Below are positions 35,186-48,115 of a stretch of DNA of 64,000 bases, one piece after another (position 1 is the first letter of the stretch; each line of letters opens with the position of its first letter). Position numbers and translations under genes: made by a program. Where the stretch lies: the NCBI RefSeq assembly GCF_014851395.1, contig NW_024044459.1:21776418-21840417 (forward strand). The letters are read 5' to 3'. The DNA is from Micropterus salmoides. Lineage: Eukaryota; Chordata; Actinopteri; Centrarchiformes; Centrarchidae. The notes beneath the pieces are model-generated. The model searched no databases and had not been told where the DNA came from. It was given only the letters and a program-made list of their open reading frames with translations.

Positions 35186-38100
35186 CACAGAATGGCATAA
35201 AGAATCTGGTCAATTTTCAAAATAAAAAACCCTGTGGAGACTACCATTTGTAAAAAAAATATATAATAAATAAAACAGACACAAAAAGAAATCATTTAAC
35301 TATGTAGCCTACTTAATTATAGTGGAAGCACAAAAAGCAAACACTAATGACCAAATCAACAAAATCTAATAATGTCAGCAAAATCAGGCAGGCAAAATAC
35401 TCTGATTCTGAAATGCTCCCTGTGGGATATGCAGCCATGCAGACTACAGAAACAAAACCGGGTAGCAGAAAGCTGTGAAGAAGGTAGTTGAAAGACAAAT
35501 TAACAAGTCAATGATGTGGTTCAGGCTGCACACTCAGAACCGTGGCGCGGCCGTAATGCACCATAGCCAGAGTTAGTGGATTTCAGGAGTTAGATTTTAC
35601 TGACGTTTTGTTCGAAATTGACTTTATTGGGATATTAGTCAAGTTTAAAGTGTCAAAAGTTCTCTCCGTGGTTGTTCACTTCTGCAAAAGTAAATTGTAA
35701 ATGCATAACATAAACTATTATTTTATTTTTGTAGCTTCATATGTAAAACTAGCACATGTACTGCATATTATTCACATCATTTTGTTGGCTGGTTTAAACT
35801 CTTGATCTTGCCTCAAGCACTTTTCACTTGAGAAATCAAAACAAATTACTTTGTAATATTCAAAATAGTAAATGGGGAGTGTGTACACGTACATACTGTA
35901 TGTGTGTGTGTGTGTGGGTGTGTGCGTGTACTACAGTTATTTGCATATTGTTGTGAGCAGATGTTCTGATTGTATGCCAGACTGGATCTACACTTACACT
36001 TGTTGTTCCCAGTGCGTTAACCCCTCTGTCCGTTTCTGACTTTTGTCTCAACCTCTGATCTTCTATTCCTCCTCCCTCCCTTTCTCTACCACTCCTACTT
36101 GCTAGTTTCCTCAGTGTTTTTTTTCTGACTTCTCTATCTCATGCTACAACTGTTGTCTGTTTCTCCCTCTTCCCACTCCCAACCACCTGTCTGGCCCCCT
36201 TCCCTAAAATCTCTCCTCTATAATCTATCTCCCACTCACCCCCCACCCCCACACCCCCTCCTGCCCCACTCTGTGCAGGAGCCAGACAGATGCTAAGGTT
36301 TAATGCTTTAATTTGGCTAGCTGTCAGCCTTTCAATCTCTTTGATACTTGTACACCAAGTCCCATCGAAGACACTGTGATCCAATTTGGGCAAGCTGGCA
36401 TTCGCTAAGAGAGACAGGGGTTTGTGAGACAGGCTCTGTGCTGTTTGAGTGTGTTGGCATGTTTATCGGCGTGCATGTTTTTATTTATTTCACTGCATGC
36501 ATGTGTGTAGCTGCGTTGGAGGGAGGGCAAGCACACAAAGAGAAAAAGAGAGAGATTTGTCATTTGGCAGCACAAAATGTCTAGTGCACACATGCAAACG
36601 CAGGCACTTACACACACTAAAAATACACATGTAATTAATGCTGCCAGTTTTGGGTGGTTGCAGTGTTTGAAGAGTTTACCAGAAAAGCAAGCACAACCCT
36701 CGAGCAGCACAGAACAGAGTAAAAAGGGTTTGGGACAGAGTGAAGATACTCAGTTGCTAATAGGAGGAATATTTTAATAGCAGGTGGAGCTGGGACGGAC
36801 TCCAGAAATGGCCAATCAATCAATTGAGCTCTTCTAATCACCTTTAAAAGTTTATGACTCCCATCCTGACATACTGACAGTTTTCTGATCGATTAAGAGG
36901 AGAATCTAGGCCAGCTTCTAGAAGGAAGTTAATGTGCTTTCAAGACGTGCACAGTTTAGGATGCAAATTTATCAATAACATAATAAATACAAAGCAGCCT
37001 AGATATTCTAAGTGCAGATGATGCCCATTTTAAAGTCAAATAATGTTTTAGGAGACTATGAAATCCATGCCGCTGTGTACGCAGTGAATAATCATGCTTA
37101 CAAATTCTTTTTAGATTAAAATGTTATCCGTGCAGCCACTTTGTAAAACCACACTAAGCAATGTGTTCTTTTTTGGGGGTACATATTTGTTATTATTTAG
37201 ACAAAATGTGGGACTGCCAACAATCTAACAACATAGCTGGTGTTGTTGAAAAACCTCCTTGCAAGATGGAATTGGTCTCCCAGCTTTTTTTTTTTATCCA
37301 GAAAATAGTATCAATCTATAGGATGTGTCTATCCTTTTAATATACTTAAGGTTTCCTCGTAAACTTGGCATCTGTTCCAGGACTGTAATGGGTTGTTGTT
37401 AGGGATGGGCAGATCGATACTGCGGGATCGATGGCCACTGTATCATATCAAGACCTTTTTGTACGTATTTCAAGAGAGCCCAATCTTGTTCACTCGATTT
37501 AATCAAAGTAGCCACAATGGGTAAGTATAAATGGATGAATGAATTACAAACAGCTGTGCATGATAATACTGGAAAGAATCACCCATTAAACTAAACAAGT
37601 ACCGATTTTGTCTTAATCATATTAAAACTGAATTTTGATGTGGATTTAAAACAGTTTGTTATGAATGTGACAACTCTGAATTGAATAAAAGGGGATATGT
37701 AATTTCGAATCAGCACATGCTCCTCAGCCAGTAATGACGATAACTCAGTGCACCTGTGTTTGCACTGACGTTGCTGGCTTGGAAGTGCAGGCTTAGTTTC
37801 ATTCCAAGGCTGCACACACACAAACTGTGTTAACAAACTCACAAACAGGTACAGGCAAACAAAACATACAATATAAGTCAGTGTGGGTAATTTTAAAAGT
37901 TATCTTGAGAAGTACCAATTACTATAGATCCATGTCTTCCATTTTCCCTCTGGGCTCAACTGGGCTCAATCCACTGTGATCCGACAAAAAAATTGCCTTC
38001 TGCCTGATAATACTGGCAAGAAAACTGTGCAGAGAAAGAGAGACTCTGTTTATGTATTTATGTCCTTTTCCTAAGGCATCACTGTAAGCTAACGTTTTTA

Positions 38101-38998
38101 TGTTCCAATCCATTTTACTTCACTTACGTTTTTATTGTGTGTATGTGTGTTCTTCCCTCAAAATACACTTTCTAAACTGCCACAACTTGTTATGACCACG
38201 AAAGGAACTTTTTACCTTATGATTTCCCCTTTTTTAATGTTTCTCTTCCCCGGATAAAGTTTTATGCTTGTAATGGCTGACTTACATTTTAAGTCTTTGT
38301 GTTGTTTTCTGTATATGACAGCAGAAAAACAACTTTTCTCTTTTAGTTGTAGACATCAAGGCAGGAAACTCATGTTAATAGGACATTCATTGTCCAAAAC
38401 ATCAAAAGCAAAAGAAATGCTCCCAGCACAATAACACAAGAGTAAGCTTAGTTGGAATGTGTGGCACCAACTAAATCCTTGCCCCTGAAAGACTGTGATT
38501 CAGTTTGGGCAGGTCGACAGCCACCCGGAGGCAGGTGTTTGTTTAAGTGTGTCACAAAGTGTCTCAATGTTTGTAACAAGGAATGTGAAATCATGCCAAG
38601 TCCAAATGTCAGAGATAGACAAACCAAATAGCAGGCAGAGAGGGAGGAAAGTAACAACCGGCTCATAAAAATATGGGTTCTTAGACGAACCAGGCATATA
38701 GAGTTAAGAAAAACAAATTGGTTCAAACACTTTCAAAGCTAGAAAGGCAAGCATTTCTTCATAAAAACAATTGTCACAGTCTGTATATTACCTACCAACC
38801 ACCTGGGTGCACCCTTTGTTTAACCTACTCCATAACCCTGCAACCTCAATGCCAATAAGTTTATGGTAAGAAAGACAAATACCCAGACACATTTAGTTTT
38901 GTTTTCTGTGAAACTGAAAATAATAAAAGAAATTATTGAGATGTGAACATGTTATGTTGTACGTCAAAGCCAAATTTGAGATGTTGATTTGAGACCCT
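35186..38998. other. Intronic sequence, minor low-complexity parts
   Basis: No exon was recognised. It contains a TG run near 35899-35915 and a C/T-rich stretch at about 36025-36265. Near 37395-37445 a TTAGGGATGGGC..ATCGAT phrase resembles the terminus of a dispersed teleost DNA element, but no partner end was found. Confidence 0.5.
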
Positions 38999-39020
38999 AT
39001 ATATATATATATATATATAT
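38999..39020. repeat. (AT)n microsatellite
   Basis: Eleven AT units. Confidence 0.9.
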
Positions 39021-39747
39021 ACTGGTTATACTTACATTTTAAATATTAAATTGCAGTCTTTTGCGATTTGATAAGGGAACAAAGCCATATCAAGCCATAT
39101 CAAAACCTTTCACTTTTGGTTTATTTGACAGATACTTTGCCAAATCAATGGCGAAAAACAATGACATTTAATGTTATAATGAAAAGTTTGACAATGTTTT
39201 AGCTTCATAAAGAAACTGTGGCGGAACAGATTAGGCTGGGAAAATGGGAAACACTGGACTGTTTGAAGTCATACCCCTATTTACATTCAAACAGGTGCTC
39301 ATTTTAATGGGATATCATCGGTGTTAGTATAATAAATAAGTTACCAGCAAGTTGCTAATGCCAACCAACATTGTTATGCACCGATGTCTTTTTGGCTATT
39401 TGGAGCAAAGCATCTTACCAAACTATGAAAACTTATTTTTAACCACGAATGGAAGTAGGCTATTATTTAACTGATCTCTACATCAGGGGTCCTCAACCAC
39501 ATTTGGCCAGACTTTCAAAAATAATTGTAATGCTATATTTTCAACTTTGAACATTTTTATTAGCTTCATATCTTTTATTTATCTTTTATTCATATCAGTT
39601 TAAACAGACTCCTAAAAACATGGTAGGCCTAAATCCATAATGATAAACCCACATAGGCTACTATACAGACCTACTTAAAACGCTCTTACACCGCAGCCAA
39701 GGAGGCAGTATATTCAGGAGTGAAATGTAATGGTAAATGTAAGTGAG
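39021..39747. other. AT-rich intron with possible hAT-type ends
   Basis: Two short phrases resemble hAT-type termini: GGGAAACACTG at about 39249-39259, and CAGGGGTCCTCAACC at about 39485-39499. Neither has an identified partner end or target duplication, so they are noted only as possible fragments. Confidence 0.3.
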
Positions 39748-39936
39748 TGGCCTTTTGTTGTGGCCAGCCTAAGACACATCTGTGCAATACCCATGATGTC
39801 TGATCAGCATCTTAATATGCCACACCTGTGAGATGGAACACACAGGTGTAACACAGATTTTGACAGATTTGTGAACAATATTTGAGAGAAATAAGACTTT
39901 TGTCTACATAGAGAAAGTCTTAGATCTTTGAATTCA
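39748..39936 (+). mobile_element. Fragment of a common teleost dispersed repeat
   Basis: The phrases TGTGGCCAGCCTAAGACACA, ATCAGCATCTTAATATGCCA and GAACAATATTTGAGAGAAAT, ending near AAGTCTTAGATCTTTGA, match a very frequent fish repeat as I remember it. Both outer ends are missing, so it is an internal remnant. No coding sequence. Confidence 0.55.
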
Positions 39937-40309
39937 GAAGTCCAGGGCAGCTAAACAAATTATTGTCGGGCAGTTATTGGTATTTTTCATAATTATGTGA
40001 GCAGTTATGATCTGACTTTATGCTGCACACAACATGAGTCTGCAAACAGCCAAAGTGAAAGGAGTTGGTTACCTGGCTGAGAAGGTGGAGGTGCAGCCTG
40101 TCGCTTGCAGCTCTTTATCTAACAGCTTACTGTGTCTGCTACAACAAACAAAACATACTTAAATAAAAGTAAAATTACAGATTTAAAAAGTACAAATACA
40201 CAAAAAACTACTCAATTACAGTAACATGAGTAACTGTAATTCGTTACTTTCTACCTCTGCCTGTCTCTCTCTCCCTGTGTATGTCTATGTGTGCTCTGTT
40301 GACTTTCTC
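39937..40309. other. Intron with hAT-like MITE fragment
   Basis: At about 40140-40259 the sequence (AAATTACAG...ACTCAATTACAGTAAC...GTAATTCGTTACTTTC) looks like the end of a common teleost DNA-element family that finishes in CACCTCTG; here it reads CTACCTCTG. The remaining bases show nothing recognisable. Confidence 0.4.
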
Positions 40310-40664
40310 CATCAGTAGTAGGATGCGTTAAATAAAGTCGCCGAAAAAACACAGAATTCTTCTAGATTTTCCCACACACTATTCCATTCACAGCAGCAGC
40401 TACGCCACATGTGGAATAGGCTTGTTAACGATCTAGCCTATCAGAAAAAAAACAAAGTGGCGAATGACATCTGCACTGGTGTGTTCAATGTTGCTTCACC
40501 TGGTTCGTGCTTGGAAAATATCCACCGTGTCCGCGACTTAATGTAACAGATAACAACTCTGTGTTTCTCTGCAAAATGCTAAAATGGGTCACCAAATATA
40601 CTTGGGCGGCCGTTAATATATCTGGGCGGCCCATCCAAGTAAAGTCTATGTGTGGGAAACACTG
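40310..40664 (-). mobile_element. hAT-like element, one terminus
   Basis: On the minus strand the terminus reads CAGTGTTTCCCACACATAGA, the characteristic end of a widespread teleost hAT group, followed by GGGCGGCC phrases and a GTTGCGGACACGG-like segment. The other terminus was not found within a plausible distance. No transposase frame is present, so it is a truncated or non-autonomous copy. Confidence 0.55.
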
Positions 40665-42600
40665 ACTGAACCATTTTTCTATTTACAAACCAGGCTGACT
40701 GATGGTGTGTGTGTGTAAACTTGTGCACAAGTTTTTACTCCCTGAGATTTATCTGTATGGTTTTTAATATAACTGTGACTGTAACACAAATTCAGTTTTT
40801 TCAGTGCCTCATTTTTATCCCCAGATGTCTTGTTCAGACATACAAAGCTTTTTAGCCACGTCTAAGAGTAATGGTTTTCACTTGTTTTGCCTTGTTTTTT
40901 CTCAAATTGCAGAATGAGTACTTAAGCTTTTAAGGGTTGACATAAAAATAAAGTAAAAACCCTGGGAAAAAAAAAAAAAAAACCTAAAACTATGTTTTAT
41001 TTACAATAAAGGCAGTAGGCTTAGTCTATCTCAGAGCAACACTCACTGTCCACAACAAATAAATCTTCTGGTGAGGGCGGGCTGAAATAAATCCAAAAGG
41101 ATGATTTTGCTATTTGAATAACGGTGACACCACATGTGGACATTGAGAGCTTGCCTTTATGGGTTTGTGTGTATCTCTGTAGCATGTCAAACTTGTGTGA
41201 AAATGCTATAAAATTACAACCTCACATTGTCCTAGTATGACTATACAGTATGAAGAGGTAGATAAAGTCAGAACATCAGGGGAAAAAAAGATCTGTTTTT
41301 CCATGGCAATGGCATTTTGTTTGGGAGGCCTGCAACAAGTACAACTGAAAGAAAGTGTGGACGTGACCTAAGAAAGGGATATGAAAAAGAGAAGTAAATA
41401 GAGGAAGTATCTACCATTGCACAAAGTTTGTTTTTGTTTATTTGTAAGTATTTATGATTTTACTCTTGGTGCTGTCGTGACCTAAATTCAGCCAGAGGAT
41501 CTTTGCATTTACACAGTTTTACTGTTTCAAATAATTGGAAGAGTTTGAGTTTGGAAGCGCTCAAGCTCTTTGCAGCAAAATTAGAAAACTGGCCACCATC
41601 TATAACTCATTAAAATGTCTAGGTGTCTCTCCACCTAAAGTCAGTTCAACTGATATAATCTGTAATGAAAATGTATGTTAACATGACATCCTACGGATGT
41701 CTTGTCTTCTGGGAAAGGGAAGGACATGATTACTGAGAGCCTTCTTAAAAAGAGGGACCAAGTTGTCAACACCATTGCCACACTGGCAGAATAAAAAAGG
41801 TCCAGGCTGTGATAGAGCATAGTGCAAAAGGGAAACCAGTTAGTCGGTCTTGCTCATGAAGCTCTGTGGTGGAGCGAATGAATGAAATCCAAGCACAAGT
41901 TAATTCTTGAGAAGAATGTTCAGTTGTGAAGACCTTTGACTGGGGAGCTGATTAATGTTACAAGCAGGACAATTATTCAAAGCATACAGCCAACTGTATA
42001 TTGGAAAGGCTTAAAAACAATGAGATAGTCTCTCTCTGCAGAAACCCTGCTTGAATGTTAAAGAAAAAGGCATCAAATATGTTAAGCTCAAAAGGGACAT
42101 GGTTATTTTTGCAAACCCTGAGACTCCCTTCCACTTTATTAAGTTCAAACACGAAAACATTTTCCACCATGTAAAAAGTGCCAGACAAAAAGAAAGTAGC
42201 TTGTCTATATTGAAAAGTATCCTGAAGTACCCTAAGTACCATGAGACTATAAACCTATTCATGCTGCAGTACCAAGAGCTATCCATCTTCTATCCTCTAC
42301 TTCAATTCACTCCTTTTCGCACCTGTCTGAGTTTCTGTCAGTCTCCCTCTCGGGAATTTAAACTTTGTCATCCAGGTCGATGAGTTGTATTCCCCGGAGT
42401 AACTGAACACAAATCTGAACCATCATTACAGCCTTCGGTAATTGTTCTTTGTAAAACACATTTTCCCATTTGCTCTAATTGGGAGCGGTGTGTAATTGAA
42501 TTAATTTTCCAAGTAATCAATCAGCTTGTGTCAATCAATGCGTCCAAGTTCATTTCATGTATTTGCTCATGATTATGTTGGTGTGCGGTGGTGTCCATGG
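40665..42600. other. Intronic sequence without recognised genes
   Basis: AT-rich sequence with an A-run at 40968-40981. The 110-codon open frame at 42051-42383 has no recognised motif and no splice or codon evidence. Nothing else is identified. Confidence 0.45.
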
Positions 42601-42635
42601 TGATGCTTTTACAGAGTGTGTGTGTGTGTGTGTGA

Positions 42636-42730
42636 CTCAGAGATGCTCACAAGTCTTTGAGCAAGAGTCCAAGTCAAGTCTCAAATGTTTGAGGTAGAGT
42701 CCAAGTCAAGTCTCAAGTCACTCATGGTTA
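42636..42730. repeat. Repeat with AGTCCAAGTCAAGTCTC units
   Basis: AGTCCAAGTCAAGTCTCAA occurs twice within about 50 bases, next to TGACTCAGAGATGCTCACAAGTC. This is typical of a dispersed teleost element built from GTCAAGTC units. Its far end was not located. Confidence 0.5.
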
Positions 42731-43007
42731 TAATGAACGTTGTATCACCTGCTGCGTTCAATCCAGGCTGTTTATAACACTGCATAGCTATAAGGAATTC
42801 TGTAACCTGTTTTTCACCTAAAGAGCACAACCATGTAATGTGCAATGCAATTAATGACAGCTTATTAACTACTGTCAGTCAACATATTATATTTATTTTA
42901 TATATTTTTTATTATTATTATTTTATTTTGTATAAACACACACACAACTTTTGTTGTTTTATTTTCTTGTCTAATGAAATGTATGAAATTAATTGTCCTT
43001 ATGTACT

Positions 43008-43075
43008 TTATATATAGCTTTGGCAATATTGTTGCAATACATTCATGCCAATAAAGCTAATGTGAATTTTAATTA
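43008..43075 (+). mobile_element. LINE 3' tail fragment
   Basis: The segment reads GCTTTGGCAATATTGTTGC and then CATTCATGCCAATAAAGCTAA. This is the 3' tail of a common fish LINE, cut down to its last bases. A reverse-oriented relative lies at 53430-53500. Confidence 0.6.
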
Positions 43076-43102
43076 ATCCTCAAACCAGTGTGACATTATG
43101 AC

Positions 43103-44458
43103 AAGGGTTGGGGAGTTACGGATTCCATGTAATGGTGTTACATAATCAGGATACAAAAATAGTAACTGTATTTCGTTACAGTACAGAAAATAAAGACACA
43201 ATCAGATTGCAGGTACATTTTTAAAACCCGAGGATAACTCATAGGGATTACTTTGAGCAGAAGGTTTCCAGGAAAAAGAATATGCAGTTCTATTTGCCTC
43301 CGTATATGTTTTTTTTATACACAGTCTATGGTATATGTACCTGCTTGTGTAAAAACACAAAGCTAGACAGGGACATGTCACAGACATTGATTGGCGTTTA
43401 CAGTTGCCAGTAGCGCAGAATGTGTGTACACCCCCACCTCGTCATACAGACTCTGTGCGGACTAGTTCCAGCTCTCAGTGAGTGAACACGGCAGCCAGAC
43501 CTCGGTTGTGGTCACAGCCTCCGAGACCTACAGAGGCCAGTTTGACCACTGGGAGTACAGTGAGTAAGTTAAAAGTACCGCTAGCAGCATGGTTAACCGA
43601 CTGAGCTAACTAGCCATAGATATACAGACAGGCTACAGTTAGCGGTTGGCCCTCACCTGTCTCCGGTTCTCAATCAGGCGCTGCACCCCGCCATCATTCC
43701 CTGCTGTGCCCCCTGTCCTGAAAACCTCCAGTGCTTGAGTAACCTTTATACAGTCTAAGGTAAACACTTACCCCACCCCCCAGTACGGGCAGAGTGAGCT
43801 AATTTGACCAGTGGTTGCACAGCTAACAGCAGCTAGTTGGCTGTTAACTAACTTCAGCAACTAGTAAAGCTATCTGCTGTCCATGAGGAGAAATCGAGAA
43901 TATATATTTTCTCCATATTTCTAATATTTCAAATATGATCCAGTTTCACCAAAATCTGTGAAAAAAGTTGTGTTTTTGTACAGTAATCAGTGGGGTCCAG
44001 GCCCAGAAACACTATGCTTTATATTGAGAAATCTTTTCATTGGACGCTAAATTATTACAACAAGTGCAGAATGAGTCATCAACATTTAAAATGGTTTTCT
44101 AAATAACAAACTCTTAAATATCATCAAGAATACAAAACAACATTTTATGTCACTGATGGGCCAAATACTGCCTTTGTGGTGACATAGTGCAAAGCATCTT
44201 GTATAAAAACATTTAAACATGGATTTTGGGGAATGGGATATTTTCTTATTGTATGTTTCTCTAAAAATAACACATCATTGATGTATACATAACATAACAC
44301 ATCATTGATACTTCTCTTGCCTTCATTTGCCTATTTTGAATTGAAGTAATCCAAAAGTAACTAAAAGTAATCAGATTACACTTTTACTGATTACATTTTT
44401 AAACAAATAATTAGTAATTGTACTGGACTGCATTTTTAAAGTAATCCTCCCAACCCTG
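43103..44458. mobile_element. hAT-like element with 8-bp target duplication
   Basis: The left end AAGGGTTGGGGAGT and the reverse complement of the right end, CAGGGTTGGGAGGATT, form the terminal repeats. ATTATGAC (43095-43102) and ATTATAAC (44459-44466) flank them, an 8-bp duplication with one mismatch, as expected for hAT. Subterminal sequence (TAACTGTATTTCGTTACAG; AAAAGTAATCAGATTAC) fits the same group. At about 43430-43720 it contains a CpG-richer stretch and a donor-like GTGAGTAAGT at 43560, perhaps a former 5' exon of a transposase gene. At 1356 bp with no transposase frame it is non-autonomous. Confidence 0.75.
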
Positions 44459-44699
44459 ATTATAACTAAATAAAACCTTAACGTTACATGATCAACAATA
44501 AGCCTGTTTGCAGCAAACGTTAATAATTAACCTGATGGCAGCCAGCAGGATGATTGCATTAATCGAACATGTGGGTCCACTTTTGCATCTGGTGTAATCC
44601 CACCGAGAAATTCTTCAGCTTTATTTGTTATGACGATATCACACTGAAATCATACCACAACCTATAATGAAACTTAACCCTTGATTTGTTTTCTGTTTT

Positions 44700-44872
44700 A
44701 TACTTTTGCACATATTCTGATATTGCATTGTATTTTATTATTGTCATGTATTGTTGTTATTGTGCCTTTTTTTGCTACTGATTCACTTGCTGTGCCGTTT
44801 ATTTTGCACAGCACTTTGGACTATTGAGCTTATTTTTAAACGTGCTATATAAATAAATTTGACTTGCCTTGT
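44700..44872 (+). mobile_element. L2-type LINE 3' end
   Basis: The sequence GTTTATTTTGCACAGCACTT, followed by AACGTGCTATATAAATAAAT and TTGACTTG, is the 3' end of an L2-like LINE. Upstream the 3' untranslated region fades into AT-rich sequence, and no ORF2 part remains. Confidence 0.6.
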
Positions 44873-44944
44873 TACTGTCAGCAAAAGAAACGCCTCTTCA
44901 GGCTCACTAAAGCTTAATTCTGTAGCTGCTGTCTTTCAAACCCA

Positions 44945-45075
44945 TTCATTTATTTATTTTTTTAACCTTTGTTTAACAAGGCATGTCACTAGGAACAAAT
45001 TCTTATTTACAACTCAGCCTGACAAAAGGCAAAGCCTCTTGAGGGAAGGAGGTAGTGGACAGACACCAAATGAAG
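44945..45075 (+). mobile_element. Common teleost dispersed repeat fragment
   Basis: TTAACCTTTGTTTAACAAGG and ACAAATTCTTATTTACAACT match, with substitutions, a very common fish repeat (consensus-like ...CCTTTATTTAACCAGG...AGAACAAGTTCTCATTTACAAC...). Only the end region remains. Confidence 0.6.
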
Positions 45076-46545
45076 GCCTTCAGCTGAAGGCACAGCTCTA
45101 TAGCGTGTTCCCGACAAGTGTTTATTATGTATGTTTAAGTGTGTCGGTGTCTCGTACAATGCTTGTCATTGGCATACAGTACAGAGTACTGAAAAGGAAG
45201 TGCTTTTTCTCTCAAAACACTGAGGTACACATGTACAAGAATTCACCAATGCACATTAAAATACACAGAAGAAGACAAGAGCAGATGTTCTGTCTTGCCC
45301 TTTGCTTCTGCTGTTGGACTGTATAGGTGTAAGTCTGCATCGCCATCTCTTTCCTTACCAGTCATGTTTTCCTTTTTCTCCACATTATTTCAGGTTTTTC
45401 TTTATTTATTTCAAATCTTTGCCTCTCCCTGTCTAAAACGTATTTCCTCTTTTTGTCTCCTTCTCAGAATGAAATGCTGTAATGGGATTAATGGCTCCAC
45501 CACTCAGAAATAAACATTTAGAAAAACTACATCGTGTGCTATGCTTTTCTGCCTGTTTGCCTCTTCTAATGGAACGAGCCACAGATAGTCCAGATCCTTT
45601 TCCTATGGCTGCCGTGAAGTGAAAGAAGACAAGGCAAAAACTGAAGCACCTAAGAGAGGAGAGAATAGAATAGACAGGAGACCTGAGAGAGAATATGTGG
45701 CAGCAAGAATATAAAGGGTAGATGGCTGGTGTGTGTATGAATGAGAGGTACGATGTTTCATTTTTCCTCTCTAGGAGATGAAAGGCTTGGGAGGTGTCAG
45801 TTGACCACTTAACAGGTGTGTGCGTGAGCATGTGTGTAATCGTTCATGGGTTGCTTCTCAAGCACCACCGGGATAAATGGAGAGACGCAAGGAAACCATG
45901 CCAGGATTGAAGGAAGGAGGAAATATGTTTTAAGAGACATGAGAGGTCCTTTCCTCTCATGTGTTACGTGAAGCGATAAATATATATATATATATATGTG
46001 CCATTGCGTTCCATCATATCAGTCCAATGTTTTTTCATTCATTCTTTCATCAGCTGATTTTACTCGCGGACCTGCTGGCTGCTTTCATCGGATGCAGTCG
46101 GTGAGATGGCTGGATGTGCAGGCTTTAGTTTCCTTTGCTTGCTTCATTAGACTTTAGTTCAGTTTAGTGACTTGTCCGACTCCTTAGGCTACATGTTTAT
46201 TATGTTTTATTGTCATCTATTTGGACTAAACACTGGAATTATCAGCCTCACATGTGATTGAATTGAAATGATGAAAAATTATGTAGCCTAAAATGTCCTT
46301 CTTGCTGACTGACTCTCTGAGTTTAATTGTCTCCATAATAAAAGTTGGTGGGAGAAAAATCTTTCTTATAAATGAAGAAAGTTGTGTGTGGAGCTTTTGT
46401 AGGTCAGACCTACAATGAACACAAATTTTAACAAGGCAGTGAATCATGAAACAAATCAAATATAGCCTAAGACTTGAGTTTAATGTTATCTGTCGTGATG
46501 TATCAGATCAGCTGCAGCGTCCAGTCAATATAAAGGCCAATAAGG
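45076..46545. other. Intronic sequence without recognised genes
   Basis: An (AT)n run lies at about 45980-45997. The open frame at 44859-45326 overlaps the tail and repeat above and is not a gene. Nothing else is recognised. Confidence 0.45.
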
Positions 46546-46745
46546 GGGGCGTGTCAGTGAGTAAAAGACTTACGCGAAGGATGCACTTGTGTATCCTCGC
46601 TCTTCACTCTTCGCTCCTCGCTCCTCGGAGTGCAAATAAGAGCTTTGGGATGGTCTGTAAGATGGCGGAGCTCAAGCGAGGATCGAGGAGTGAGGAAATG
46701 GCAAATAAGAGACTTGAGAAGCACCCAAAGTGTGTGCTCCTCTGA
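46546..46745. repeat. Possible small element with internal repeats
   Basis: The pair CAAATAAGAGCTTTGGGA and CAAATAAGAGACTTGAGA (about 46632 and 46703) are direct repeats, and CTCGCTCCTCGCTCCTCGG (about 46609) partly complements GCGAGGATCGAGGAGTGAGG (about 46676). This arrangement of direct and inverted parts suggests a short non-autonomous DNA element. No target duplication was found. Confidence 0.35.
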
Positions 46746-47689
46746 CCTTCGCATGTAGATGTGTAGGTAATTGTTCAATGAGACATTTCAACCACCCCCT
46801 GTTTTAGACAACATTCTCTTTAGCAGTCCGACCTGAAATTGACACTGCACAGAAAGGAAACAGGGAAACGCATACATCCCAACTGCTGCAATGATATTTT
46901 GAATCACATTTACTATGGGCTTTTGAAGGCCACTGCCATTTTTCTCATTTAGTCTCTAATATCCTAGAGATGGCTAATGGTCAATATTTAACTTCTAGGA
47001 CACACTGCAATTGCCATTTGCTTGATTAGACGAGATCAGGTACTAAAAGATGGACGGGAAGAGAGCTAAGGTGGAAAGAAGAAAAGGACAAAATGTGGGT
47101 CTGCAAAAATTGCACACGCATTTGAAGTGGAAGATAAATCATATAGTCATTTGGTCAATAAAAGCTGGCTAAGTTCCCAACAGGGTATCAACGCCTAAAA
47201 TCAGCCACTGACATGATTCTTTTTTAACCCACTAATTAATGCAAACCCAGTTCTACTTTGCTATCCTTTCATATCATGCACTTGTCAATGAAACTTTACA
47301 AGCCTACCGGGAAATGGGAGGATTATCCCCTGGCTTTTCATATGAAATATCTATGCAGAAAGTGTTGGTTTTCACTGACAATAGCTTAACACAGAGAAAA
47401 AGATGACTAAGTTGAGTGGTGAGTATGATCATGTTGATGTAACACTGCGCAAAACTAGCTAAATATTCTAAACGCAAAGGCCAATTAAAATGAGATGAGA
47501 TCACAAAACATCAAAAAAAAAATATTGTACTTATAAAACAGGGTAAATTAAAGATAAAAGCCTATCTTTAAAGGTCTGGAGTTCTCTCTGCAGTTAAGTT
47601 AAATAGGTACATGCAACCATTCTCTCAAAGAACTTTGATGCATTGTGTTTCTGCAGTGTCTCCTCCTCATCCCTTGTGTTCTCCTTCTG
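46746..47689. other. Intronic sequence without recognised genes
   Basis: AT-rich, no coding structure or identifiable repeat. Confidence 0.5.
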
Positions 47690-48115
47690 TTTTCCCCGTC
47701 CCTGTGTCTCCTATTAGTCTCCCTATCTGTCTGGGCATGGCTTCACAGTCAATCTCTACCTGCTCACATGTCATGCATTGAAGAAGTATATCAACCTCGG
47801 TTCCTTACCTCATTCGCCACAAGATCGTCGGTTAACCTCAGGTGGTATTTGCACTACGTCCAAAAACAGTACTTACTAAGTAAGATTCCTTGCTCCTTCT
47901 TCAGCTAAGACTCTGGACTAATCGTGTGTTTCCCTGTGCCATGGACCACTTCTGCCTGAAACTCTATTACCCTCTGCCCCATGTCCTTCATCTGCCTGCC
48001 TCTTCCTGGTTGCCACTCTGCCTAACCCCACCCGATTAAAATAAACTGCGCTTGGCTGCCACTCATCAGATCTGTGCAAGTCTGTTTTTACGTCCAAGTT
48101 TCACTGACATTATGA
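47690..48115 (+). repeat. Dispersed retroposon-like repeat
   Basis: The stretch is pyrimidine-rich with phrases typical of a fish non-LTR retroposon untranslated end (CTCATTCGCCACAAGATCGT; GGTGGTATTTGCACTACGTC; CCTGTGCCATGGACC), then ATTAAAATAAACTGCGCTTG and a final CATTATGACATGATGAC. The open frame at 47645-47908 runs through it and is not a gene. Confidence 0.4.

Noticed and set aside
44859..45326. 155-codon open frame on the plus strand
   Set aside because: It spans a LINE tail and a common dispersed repeat and has no protein motif.
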